A DNA stretch of 23,251 bases, taken from the NCBI GenBank assembly GCA_020052325.1, contig JAGVPF010000029.1:1-23251 (forward strand), written 5' to 3'. Positions within the stretch are counted from its first letter, which is position 1, and each line of letters starts with the position of its first letter. Below are positions 7,601 to 13,491 of the stretch, in pieces. The DNA comes from an archaeon. GTDB lineage: Archaea > Micrarchaeota > Micrarchaeia > Anstonellales > Bilamarchaeaceae. Below the pieces are notes generated by a model that saw only the letters and a list, made by a program, of their open reading frames with translations, made no database searches and had not been told where the DNA came from. The position numbers were made by a program, and so were the translations under genes.

Positions 7601-8015
7601 TGCAGTTGTCGGCAAGCTGGAGCATGATGCTTACGCCGTTCCCGCCAAGCGTGTTGTTCCGTATCACGCAGTTCTCGATTTGGTTTGGGAAGGTGCCCCA
7701 GGCGTACAGCGGAAATGCATAGTTGGATATGTTGCAGTTCTTCACCGTGACGTTGTCCAGGCTGCCCGTGCCGGAGTTTGCCAGCACGCCGTACATGTCG
7801 TTAAAGCCGGTGATATCGTATCCCGCACAATCAAGGGTGACGTCGGAGGAATTGATGCGGAAGCAGATATAGCCATAGTCGGAGTAGTAGTCGGCCCCGA
7901 AAACGTGGTCAGTCAGCGTATAGACCCCGGGGGAGTTTATTACCATGCAGTCATCCACACCGACTGCGAAAGACATCCCAACAATAGCCAGAATGAAGAG
8001 TACCATCGCCCTCAT
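4650..8015 (-). CDS. Large secreted beta-helix protein with Cys-rich modules and C-terminal membrane anchor
   Basis: 1121 residues. The first ~20 (MRAMVLFILAIVGMSFAV) are a signal peptide. Residues ~25-560 repeat short units with NNT, NCT and EN turns (for example VIRNNT, TVENN, TVRNNT), the signature of a right-handed parallel beta-helix of the NosD/pectate-lyase-like type, and carry very many N-x-S/T sequons that could be glycosylated. A mixed region follows, then about 25 cysteines at ~861-1021 in small modules such as CTSDSGC, CECGEV, YECCSDSNC and CQPCQPGYAC. After a Pro/Gln-rich linker and a small Ig-like/regulatory beta domain (~1022-1071) comes one membrane helix (~1090-1110) and a basic tail, so the bulk faces outside. 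The ATG at 8015 is preferred over one at 8030 because GGAAGGTG lies 5 nt upstream. Probably adhesion or carbohydrate binding; no catalytic residues identified. Confidence 0.85.
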   Translation of the reverse strand: MRAMVLFILAIVGMSFAVGVDDCMVINSPGVYTLTDHVFGADYYSDYGYICFRINSSDVTLDCAGYDITGFNDMYGVLANSGTGSLDNVTVKNCNISNYAFPLYAWGTFPNQIENCVIRNNTLGGNGVSIMLQLADNCTIEDNLILYDASLYSLNSSRIRNNTIASDNCYGLSVGSAWFNDAPAYNYYDVISGNTVQGCFDDGFSLESLMNSTVENNLAAENYYSGFYFSNAYDNTVRNNTARNNSLDDLYTAGFEIGGEGNLFENNTAENNSNGFDVFYSQNILRNNHAYHNFLGLTLESKATGNIVENNTFEENVYVDMIVAGDARALQFNRAGCENTIRNNTGSGGRPIYYSNQGGTDLNGGTYSEVILCGADQSNLTGVTVAGSDGLSNNGFMVLYSPDSTLDGLVSDDNAVGVWLYGCDNCTVRRGHASGNAVGYLVSYSSLVKVSDLSSFSNNASLTNLFGGTGLGFLAQLLSGGGIIEITQMPSFMQESEILASASAQRRSIYSNNTYTNLEIYDNTYGMTLASTGNVTLNRVDIHDNSNWGIADMGGSNEFPVAVISSDSELYRNGRNFLSFLMDIGTTNSLESEMEILRSEEQSIPLLPEGILWGEYFQASLLYNSMLGGGYDTPAQWSMDEVRHGIRSPSVLLSADDAAESVYLTSETDLPARRSFSYTRGQQTITLNLNLTGPSNNKTSVRNEYFSIIGMVPTCAGQASLVKGVEIPCLPTIENFAVSPGGSMVGYGMDTIELYYLNITDVYQPEQYAATIMAPTQNKTYNVEGEWLPVPDQGLEDGSIHVRLLEIQESQLLGGFLGSGSESEFYQGVYGLFATSVPTEGGDNGEPRPEEPEQNQTQPECTSDSGCAVNEQCDGGICARIICECGEVKSHECVEYECCSDSNCGSGETCQNHACKGEEPKFECTSDQQCAATSFCQMPSGAAGGTCEQVEALPCGEVKNHKFVAYGYECGSEPGCQPCQPGYACANHQCIQNDVSCPSTGIVGDRKTCEAKRDGVACPNCDYVVTAPNGQKFGGKTDESGNFELPLDMKGTYQVALLKDGQPVRVIQVQAFPQAQPEQPEKPTATGPDMSFLLWVLVLFVLLVGGILYWRSMGSKGKQKK

Positions 8016-8046
8016 GTTTGCACCTTCCAAAAGGTACGGATAGAAG

Positions 8047-8058
8047 ATTTATATATTT
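8047..8058 (-). promoter_or_regulatory. TATA box of the surface-protein gene
   Basis: AAATATATAAAT on the minus strand lies ~32-43 nt before the ATG at 8015, with the strong ribosome site GGAAGGTG (8021-8028) between them. It is nearly symmetric and might also fire to the right toward the ligase. Confidence 0.5.
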
Positions 8059-8138
8059 GTTCGGCAACCGTCGGAAAAAAACGCTCCGGGTGGGGAGCCA
8101 GACAAACAAATTAAAGCGTGCTTCGAGTAAAGGTTTCC

Positions 8139-9866
8139 ATGCTCCTTTTTTCCGATGCCGCCGCAGTGTTTTCCGAGATAGAGAAACGAAGCGGCCGGCT
8201 CGAGATGACAGACGTGCTATCAACGCTGTTCAAGCGAACCGACGGGAAGGAAATCGACAAGCTAGTATATTTCATCCAGGGGATTGTCGCACCGCCCTAT
8301 GAGGGCATAGACCTGGGCGTGGGCGAGCGCTTCGCGATTGCCGCAATCGCATCAGCGAGCGGCTATCCGGCAGGCGAGGTGGAGCGGCAGTATAAGAAGA
8401 GCGGCGATTTGGGCGACACCGCCGAGGCGCTCCTGTCCAAAAGAAAGCAGACCGCGCTCTCCACCACCGAGATGGGCGTCACTTACGTGTATGATGCGAT
8501 GATAAAAATCGCGAAAGCCGGCGGGCAGGGGAGCCAGGATGTGAAAATCAAGCACCTGACCGAACTGCTGAACAACGCCGCCCCCCTCGAAGCGAGATAC
8601 ATCGTGCGGTTCGTGCTGGGCAGGCTTCGATTGGGCGTCGGGGACCCCACAATCCTTGACGCGATTTCGGTAGCCCATGCCGGGGACAAGTCATTGCGCG
8701 AACCCCTCGAGCGGGCATACAACGTCTGCGCCGACATGGGTTATGTCGCAAAAAAATTCTACGCTGACCCGGAATCGGTGCGCGATTTCCACGTCGAGCC
8801 GTTCCGCCCGCTGATACCGGCCCTTGCCGAGAGGGAGGATTCCCCGGGCTCGATAATCAAGCGCCTCGGCCGCTGCGGGGTGGAAATGAAATACGACGGC
8901 TTCCGGCTGCAGTGCCACAAGAAAGGGAAGGAGGTCGAGCTCTATTCGCGCAAGCTCGAGCGCATGAGCCCCATGTTCCCGGATGTCGTAGCGGAGATAA
9001 GGAAGCTCAAATGCGATGAAATCATATTCGAGGGCGAAGCGCTCGCATTCGACAAGAAGAAAGGGAGGTATTTCCCGTTCCAGCAGACCATGCACAGGCG
9101 CAGGAAGCACGGGATTGACGAGGCGTCGAAGGAATTCCCGCTCAACCTGTTCGTTTTCGACATCCTTTACCTTGACGGAGCGGACATGACCGGGGATAGC
9201 TACCGCGCCCGCAGGGCGGCTGTGCAACGGTTGTTCCGGGGGAATGTGCTTGCCCCCAGCCAGATGAAGATTGTCCGGACATCGCGCGAGCTCAAGAAGC
9301 TTTTCGACGATGCGGTGTCCTCGGGCCTTGAAGGCATAATGGCAAAGGACCTGGATTCGCCGTACACGGCAGGGAAGCGGAAGTTCGCCTGGATAAAGCT
9401 CAAGAAATCGTATGGAAAGTCGGTGGACACGATAGACGGCGTCGTGGTCGGGTATTACCTTGGCCGTGGCGCCCGGGCGGAGTTCGAGTTCGGCGGCGTG
9501 CTGGTCGCGGTCTACAACCCCGGGCGCGGCCGCCTTGAGACGGTGGCAAAGGTGGCGACCGGGTTCACAGAGGACGAGATGGTGGAACTGCGCGAAGGGC
9601 TTGAGAAGATTAAAACGAAGGCGCCCCCTTTGAACTTGGACTGCAAGATAGAGGTCGATTACTGGGTGGAACCGAAGTTCGTGGTCGAGGTCGCATTCGA
9701 CGAGATTACGGAATCCCCGAACCACACGTGCGCGATGCACGATGGGAAAGGGCTCGCCCTGAGGTTCCCGCGGATGACGAAGATGCGCCCGGACAAGGCG
9801 GAAAATGAGATAACGACGAGCGGGGAAGTGGCGAGGATGTTCGAAATCCAGCGCGCACGCTCTTAA
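8139..9866 (+). CDS. lig: ATP-dependent DNA ligase (archaeal type)
   Basis: 575 residues, the normal length. Residues 1-~200 form the all-helical DNA-binding domain (LLFSDAAAVFSEIEK, LGRLRLGVGDPTILDA). The nucleotidyltransferase core begins with motif I MKYDGFRLQ, whose Lys (about residue 251) takes AMP; motif III LFVFDILYLDG, motif IV EGIMAKDLDSPY and motif V FAWIKLKKSY follow, then the OB domain with DGVVVGYYLGRG. It seals nicks in replication and repair, using ATP. I chose the ATG at 8139 (AAAGGT just upstream; an AT-rich box at ~8106-8116 would give an almost leaderless transcript); a GTG at 8118 is possible. It is divergent from the surface-protein gene and followed by pepA after 73 bp. 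Confidence 0.96.
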   Translation: MLLFSDAAAVFSEIEKRSGRLEMTDVLSTLFKRTDGKEIDKLVYFIQGIVAPPYEGIDLGVGERFAIAAIASASGYPAGEVERQYKKSGDLGDTAEALLSKRKQTALSTTEMGVTYVYDAMIKIAKAGGQGSQDVKIKHLTELLNNAAPLEARYIVRFVLGRLRLGVGDPTILDAISVAHAGDKSLREPLERAYNVCADMGYVAKKFYADPESVRDFHVEPFRPLIPALAEREDSPGSIIKRLGRCGVEMKYDGFRLQCHKKGKEVELYSRKLERMSPMFPDVVAEIRKLKCDEIIFEGEALAFDKKKGRYFPFQQTMHRRRKHGIDEASKEFPLNLFVFDILYLDGADMTGDSYRARRAAVQRLFRGNVLAPSQMKIVRTSRELKKLFDDAVSSGLEGIMAKDLDSPYTAGKRKFAWIKLKKSYGKSVDTIDGVVVGYYLGRGARAEFEFGGVLVAVYNPGRGRLETVAKVATGFTEDEMVELREGLEKIKTKAPPLNLDCKIEVDYWVEPKFVVEVAFDEITESPNHTCAMHDGKGLALRFPRMTKMRPDKAENEITTSGEVARMFEIQRARS

Positions 9867-9879
9867 AAAAACCCGGGCT

Positions 9880-9895
9880 GGGCGTTCCTGCGCCC
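9880..9895 (+). terminator. Small hairpin after the ligase gene
   Basis: GGGCG and CGCCC enclose a 6-nt loop 14 nt past the ligase stop. There is no T run behind it, so it is only a weak terminator candidate; read-through into pepA is possible. Confidence 0.25.
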
Positions 9896-9939
9896 GTCTT
9901 ATGACTCACCTATTTTAATCTGAAGGAGGTATGGATTGC

Positions 9940-11403
9940 ATGAAAGTCGAATTGAAGAAAATCCACCTGTCTGAAGCGAAAGAGAATCTCCTCTGCGTTT
10001 TCCTGATGCAGGACGAGGAGCCGCCATACGACGTCAAGCGCTTCCTGCACGATGTGAAGAAGCAGCGCTATGAGGGCAAGCTGCTCCAGACCTACTCCAC
10101 CGACACAAGGAATGAAGCCAAATTCAAGCATCTCCTCGTCGTGGGGCTCGGGAAGAAAGAGGAATTCAAGGCCGATTACCTCCGGAGGGCCGCCGGGATT
10201 GCGGTGCGGTATGCCGCGTCCCGCAAGGAAAACATAGTTGCGATGCATCTTCCGAGCAACTTCATCGCAAGGCACGAGCTCATGCAAATGGTGCAGGCGA
10301 TGGCGGAAGGGGCGCTGCTGTCCGGATACAGGTTCTATGACTACAAGACAAAGAAGGACGACCTGTTCTATGTGGAGAAGGCGGTCATCGTGAGTGAGGA
10401 GGACGTGGCGGATGGAATCGCGCGCGGAACCATTTTTGCGGAAGCGCAGAACTATTCGCGGAGGCTTGATGAGCAGCCGGCGAATGTGGCCACGCCCGCG
10501 ATGATTGGAGCCGAAGCAAGAAGGCTTGCTAAAGAGCACGGCCTCGGTTTCAGCCTATACGACCGGAATCGCCTGGAAAAGATGGGGATGGGCGGGATGC
10601 TCGCGGTCTGCCAGGGAAGCGTGCACGGGCCGCTCCTAATCCGGCTCGAATACAACAGGGGCAAGCGCTTTCCGCTTTATTGCCTGGTGGGCAAGGGCGT
10701 CACATTCGATTCGGGCGGCATCAGCATCAAGCCCTCATCCGGCATGCACGAGATGAAATACGACAAAAGCGGCGCCATCAATGTCCTTGGCGTGATGATG
10801 GCCGTCGCGCAGCTCAAGCTGCCGATTCGGCTGATCGGGCTCATGCCCATGGTGGAGAACATGCCTTCAGGAAGCGCGCAGAAACCGGGCGACATAATCA
10901 CGGCGCACAACGGAAAGACGATAGAGGTGCTGAATACAGATGCGGAGGGCAGGCTCATACTGGCGGATGCCCTCGCACTCGGAGCGGAGGAGAAGCCCGA
11001 ATATATGATAGACATGGCGACATTGACCGGTGCGATGATTGTAAGCCTTGGCAGGCATGCGATAGGGATGTTCTCAAATGACGATGCGCTCTCGGATGCG
11101 CTCACAGAGGCGGGCGAGGCGACGCACGAGCGGGTCTGGAGGATGCCGCTTTGGCCAGAGTACGGGGAGATGATGAAGTCGGATATTGCGGACATCAAGA
11201 ACATATCCGAAGTGCCAGAGGCGGGCTCGATAACGGCCGCGGCGTTCCTAAGGGAGTTCATCGGAGAAACGAAATGGGCGCACCTTGACATCGCGGCGGT
11301 GGACATGGTAAAGGGGCCGCACCCGTATCTTGATAAGGGTGCGACCGGAACCGGCGTAAGGCTGGTCATTGCAGCGCTTATGCGCCTTTCGAAAAAGAAG
11401 TGA
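9940..11403 (+). CDS. pepA: Leucyl (cytosol) aminopeptidase, peptidase family M17
   Basis: 487 residues. The N-terminal macro-like domain spans ~1-165; the catalytic domain carries the family hallmarks VGKGVTFDSGGISIKP (Lys ~252 and Asp ~257 at the metal site), YDKSGA (Asp ~275) and the diagnostic NTDAEGRL (Asp ~334, Glu ~336, Arg ~338). M17 enzymes are two-metal hexameric exopeptidases that remove N-terminal residues in the cytoplasm. The ATG at 9940 is chosen because GGAGGT ends 9 nt upstream; an ATG at 9931 directly abuts that site. The stop codon TGA at 11401-11403 sits at the left boundary of the IsrB element, so the final LSKKK residues and the 3' end of the message may have been altered by the insertion. 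Confidence 0.96.
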   Translation: MKVELKKIHLSEAKENLLCVFLMQDEEPPYDVKRFLHDVKKQRYEGKLLQTYSTDTRNEAKFKHLLVVGLGKKEEFKADYLRRAAGIAVRYAASRKENIVAMHLPSNFIARHELMQMVQAMAEGALLSGYRFYDYKTKKDDLFYVEKAVIVSEEDVADGIARGTIFAEAQNYSRRLDEQPANVATPAMIGAEARRLAKEHGLGFSLYDRNRLEKMGMGGMLAVCQGSVHGPLLIRLEYNRGKRFPLYCLVGKGVTFDSGGISIKPSSGMHEMKYDKSGAINVLGVMMAVAQLKLPIRLIGLMPMVENMPSGSAQKPGDIITAHNGKTIEVLNTDAEGRLILADALALGAEEKPEYMIDMATLTGAMIVSLGRHAIGMFSNDDALSDALTEAGEATHERVWRMPLWPEYGEMMKSDIADIKNISEVPEAGSITAAAFLREFIGETKWAHLDIAAVDMVKGPHPYLDKGATGTGVRLVIAALMRLSKKK

Positions 11404-11663
11404 ACTACCTCGACCTAACCTCGAAAGGTTTAGGTCAAGGCTTCCGATGATGGTTGGAAGGTAACAGTTCACTACCGAAAGTTGAAGTGAGAAACATGGA
11501 AACTACGAGATTGGAACTACAAGAACGGTATGATACTCCACTAGTCATACCCACTTCGGTAGAACCATTGAATACCACGAGTCTAAAAAACGTTGACAAC
11601 AACGATGACTCTAAGTTTCAATCTCATTCGGGAAGTGGGAATAACTTCCGCAAGGAAGCCAGA
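11401..11663 (+). ncRNA. Candidate omega-RNA scaffold for the IsrB protein
   Basis: These 263 nt directly precede the IsrB start, the position of omega-RNA in IscB/IsrB loci, and are packed with complementary arms. Stems: TGAACT/AGTTCA (11401-11406 with 11466-11471) enclosing hairpins 11408-11440 and CTTCC/GGAAG (11441-11460); CTACCGAA/TTCGGTAG (11472-11479 with 11555-11562) enclosing GGTATGA/TCATACC (11527-11551); GAGTC/GACTC enclosing CGTTG/CAACG (11579-11611); GGAAGT/ACTTCC (11631-11649), with a further GGAAG at 11654 able to compete or form a pseudoknot. In known systems the guide lies 5' of the scaffold, here the last bases of pepA. The frame is open in phase with IsrB, but the translation (rich in N, S, T) resembles no domain. 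The RNA itself is inferred, not shown. Confidence 0.65.
11408..11440 (+). repeat. Left-end subterminal hairpin of the IsrB element
   Basis: Arms CCTcGACCTAACC (11408-11420) and GGTTtAGGTCaAGG (11427-11440) around a 6-nt loop; one bulged T and one C.A mismatch. The core GACCTAAC...AGGTC is shared with the right-end hairpin. Confidence 0.7.
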
Positions 11664-12659
11664 ATGTCTGGAAAGATATTTGTTATTGGTGTTGATGGAA
11701 AACCATTGACACCGACTACAAATGCAAAAGCAAGAAAAGTATTGGATGGTGGTATAGCAAAACCAGTATGGAATAAGTTTGGTCAGTTTGGGATACAGAT
11801 GCAGGTAGAAACAAGAAAAGAAACACCGAAGACGAGCTTGGGAGTGGATTTTGGAACGAAATTTGAAGGGTATTCTATTGTAGTCGGGAAAGAAAATCAT
11901 CTGAATGTCATGTGGAAATTACCTAACAAGAAAATGATAGTCAAAAAATTGAAAGAAAGAAGGCAGTTACGAAGAGCAAGGAGATTCAGGAATTGCAGGA
12001 GAAGACCTGCAAGGTTTGACAACAGAAACAAAGATGGTTTCCTTGCACCATCACAAAAGGTGATGGTCGATAGTAGACTCAAAATCATCAAAGAATTTTT
12101 CAAATGCTATCCGTTAGACACGGTGGTAGTTGAAGATGTGAGATTCAATCATCGGGACAACAAATGGGGTAATAATTTCTCAACAATCGAGATAGGCAAG
12201 AAAGTCATCTATGATTATATCAAAAAACAAGCTCTGTTGCAATTGTACCAGGGCGTTGACACCCAGGGTTTCAGAGATGTTTATGGCTATAAGAAAAGCT
12301 ATGTCAAAAATGCAGAGGTTTTCAATAGCCATTGTTCAGATGCTCTTGCATTAGCTGTTGATAGTTTTGCAAAAGAGCACGTCCAATGTGGAAAATTCAT
12401 TGTAGCGGATGATACTTATCGTCCAACACGAAGACGGTTACATGATACACAACCGAAGACAGGAGGAATACGGGAGAAATATTCATCAGGAAATTTCAAG
12501 GGCATAAGAAAAGGAACAATTTGCCAATTTGGACAAATCGTTGGTGGAACAAAGGATATGATTTGGTATAGGGATTTTTCAAATGTTCCGCAGAAAGGGA
12601 AGATATTAGCGAAAGTTGATTGGTTCTCTAAGAACTTCAAAACGAGGGTATGCTCATGA
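11664..12659 (+). CDS. isrB: IsrB-like RNA-guided nuclease (RuvC, RRXRR; no HNH)
   Basis: 331 residues from the ATG at 11664. An N-terminal PLMP-type domain is visible in VIGVDGKPLTPTTNAKARK. Then RuvC-I LGVDFGTKFEG (Asp62), the arginine-rich bridge helix around residues 99-119 (RRQLRRARRF, RRRPARFDNR), RuvC-II DTVVVEDVRF (Glu157), RuvC-III HCSDALALAVD (Asp226), and a C-terminal region with RRRLHDTQPKTGGIR and GIRKGTIC, as in the TAM-interacting domain of IscB/IsrB. Only ~65 residues separate RuvC-II from RuvC-III, with no HNH motif, which marks IsrB rather than IscB. Known IsrB proteins are omega-RNA-guided DNA nickases. All three RuvC acidic residues are present, so it could be active. The open frame runs back to 11454, but that part overlaps the omega-RNA-like region and I exclude it. 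Confidence 0.85.
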   Translation: MSGKIFVIGVDGKPLTPTTNAKARKVLDGGIAKPVWNKFGQFGIQMQVETRKETPKTSLGVDFGTKFEGYSIVVGKENHLNVMWKLPNKKMIVKKLKERRQLRRARRFRNCRRRPARFDNRNKDGFLAPSQKVMVDSRLKIIKEFFKCYPLDTVVVEDVRFNHRDNKWGNNFSTIEIGKKVIYDYIKKQALLQLYQGVDTQGFRDVYGYKKSYVKNAEVFNSHCSDALALAVDSFAKEHVQCGKFIVADDTYRPTRRRLHDTQPKTGGIREKYSSGNFKGIRKGTICQFGQIVGGTKDMIWYRDFSNVPQKGKILAKVDWFSKNFKTRVCS

Positions 12660-12660
12660 C

Positions 12661-12712
12661 TGCGAAATTCATCTCCGACCTAACAGAGTTAAGGTCAGAG
12701 TCTTCTTTCGCA
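12661..12712 (+). repeat. Right-end hairpin of the IsrB element
   Basis: Two nested stems: outer TGCGAAA (12661-12667)/TTTCGCA (12706-12712), a symmetric 5x5 internal loop, then CTCcGACCTAAC (12673-12684)/GTTaAGGTCaGAG (12688-12700) on a 3-nt loop. It begins 1 nt after the IsrB stop. The inner stem matches the left-end hairpin, including its C.A mismatch. Confidence 0.7.
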
Positions 12713-12763
12713 CAGATGATAAAAAAGGATGGCAATCAATAGGGATAGGGAAGAGGTGAGAGG

Positions 12764-13168
12764 TTGACCAGATACGCATTCAGCGAGATGTCGATAGAAT
12801 GGCTAAAGGAGAACGGTTTTTCAGAGGACGACATTGACGAACTGACAGGGGTCCTCAACGTCATCGAGACAAGGAAGAAGAAGGACGGGTCAGAGATCAG
12901 GATGCCAAAGGAGGACAGCCTTAGGGTTTCAACGCTCGTCTCGCTCCTCGAATCGATTACTGACGCAGAGGACAGGCCCATCTGCTTCGAGGAAAGCGGC
13001 CTCATCAACATCCCGGACGAGGCGATGCAGTATTTCGAGGAGGATTTGGAGCTTGAGGAGCTCGAGCGAGTTACGACGAAGCTGCGCAAGGTCAAGTTCG
13101 CCAGGAGATACTCGGACCCAAGGAGAAGGGGCACGATGAAGGGAAACGAGAAGTTCGGATCTCTCTGA
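12764..13168 (+). CDS. Hypothetical acidic/charged protein
   Basis: 134 residues, not recognised. It starts at TTG 12764, chosen because GAGGTGA lies 4 nt upstream; the first in-frame ATG is at 12788 (MSIEWLKENG). The N-terminal half is helical and acidic (ENGFSEDDIDELTGVL), the middle contains a Glu-rich helix (YFEEDLELEELERV) and the C-terminus is basic (TTKLRKVKFARRYSDPRRRG), suggesting nucleic-acid or ribosome contact, which is only a guess from composition. No signal peptide or membrane helix. Its GC-rich codon use matches the host, not the AT-rich element just upstream. It converges on acyP with only 10 bp between, including a T run. Confidence 0.7.
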   Translation: MTRYAFSEMSIEWLKENGFSEDDIDELTGVLNVIETRKKKDGSEIRMPKEDSLRVSTLVSLLESITDAEDRPICFEESGLINIPDEAMQYFEEDLELEELERVTTKLRKVKFARRYSDPRRRGTMKGNEKFGSL

Positions 13169-13180
13169 ATTTTTTCTTTT
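13169..13180 (+). terminator. T-rich terminator after the hypothetical gene
   Basis: ATTTTTTCTTTT directly follows the stop codon of the gene ending at 13168, a typical archaeal T-tract terminator in the short gap between convergent genes. Confidence 0.5.
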
Positions 13181-13454
13181 AATACTTAACCCTGAAATCA
13201 TTGAATTTTCCTGATGCCGCAAGCCACTCGCTTTTTATTTCCGAGACGGCCGCGCCCGCCGGGCCGTGCCCGCACCATTCCAGCAGCGATTCTAGCGGTT
13301 CGCGCCCGCCCTCGGCCATGACCTCCACGGAACCATCAGGAAGGTTGTGCACCCAGCCCGTTATTCCGAGGCGCTTCGCCTCGCTTTGCGCCCCCGTACG
13401 GAAGAACACGCCCTGGACACCGCCGAAAATGAGTATATGCAAACGCTCGCTCAT
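13179..13454 (-). CDS. acyP: Acylphosphatase
   Basis: 91 residues, the classic small acylphosphatase length. MSERLHILIFGGVQGVFFRT carries the substrate loop G-x-VQGVFFR with the phosphate-binding Arg (~19), and GWVHNLPDGSVEVMAEG carries the catalytic Asn (~37) and the second conserved block. The enzyme hydrolyses acyl phosphates such as 1,3-bisphosphoglycerate or carbamoyl phosphate in the cytoplasm; the physiological substrate is unknown. The open frame extends to 13577, into thermosome coding sequence, but the family begins at the ATG at 13454. It lies 37 bp downstream of the thermosome gene, on the same strand. Confidence 0.93.
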   Translation of the reverse strand: MSERLHILIFGGVQGVFFRTGAQSEAKRLGITGWVHNLPDGSVEVMAEGGREPLESLLEWCGHGPAGAAVSEIKSEWLAASGKFNDFRVKY

Positions 13455-13487
13455 GAGAAAAAGTATGAAAAGAAAAAAATAAAGATT
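13455..13487 (-). terminator. T-rich terminator after the thermosome gene
   Basis: On the minus strand the gap reads as T runs (CTTTATTTTTTTCTTTTC) directly after the thermosome stop. The same AT-rich stretch may also act as the TATA region for acyP. Confidence 0.45.
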
Positions 13488-13491
13488 ATTC

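Larger units (their letters stand above)
11401..12720 (+). mobile_element. IS200/IS605-like element carrying IsrB, no TnpA (boundaries approximate)
   Basis: The stretch is clearly more AT-rich and uses more AAA/AGA/ATA codons than the flanking genes, consistent with transfer. Related hairpins bracket it: left CCT-c-GACCTAACC/GGTTtAGGTC-a-AGG (11408-11440) and right CTC-c-GACCTAAC/GTTaAGGTC-a-GAG (12673-12700), both with a C.A mismatch at the same step, and both followed by CTTC and then GATGAT. Subterminal imperfect hairpins of this kind are where Y1 transposases act in IS200/IS605 elements. The only protein gene inside is IsrB-like, so mobility would need a TnpA in trans. Exact ends are not determined: the left end is at or just before the pepA stop, the right end near 12712-12720. 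Confidence 0.7.

Noticed and set aside
8691..9740. 349-codon open frame antisense to the DNA ligase
   Set aside because: It mirrors GC-rich ligase codons, has no domain, and the ligase on the other strand has all its motifs.
9910..10539. 209-codon open frame antisense to pepA
   Set aside because: Shadow of the pepA coding strand; low-complexity translation without any recognisable domain.
11454..11663. 70-codon in-frame N-terminal extension of the IsrB gene
   Set aside because: The DNA is packed with stem-loops in the position of an omega-RNA, the translation has no recognisable domain, and the family begins at the PLMP-type segment just after the ATG at 11664.
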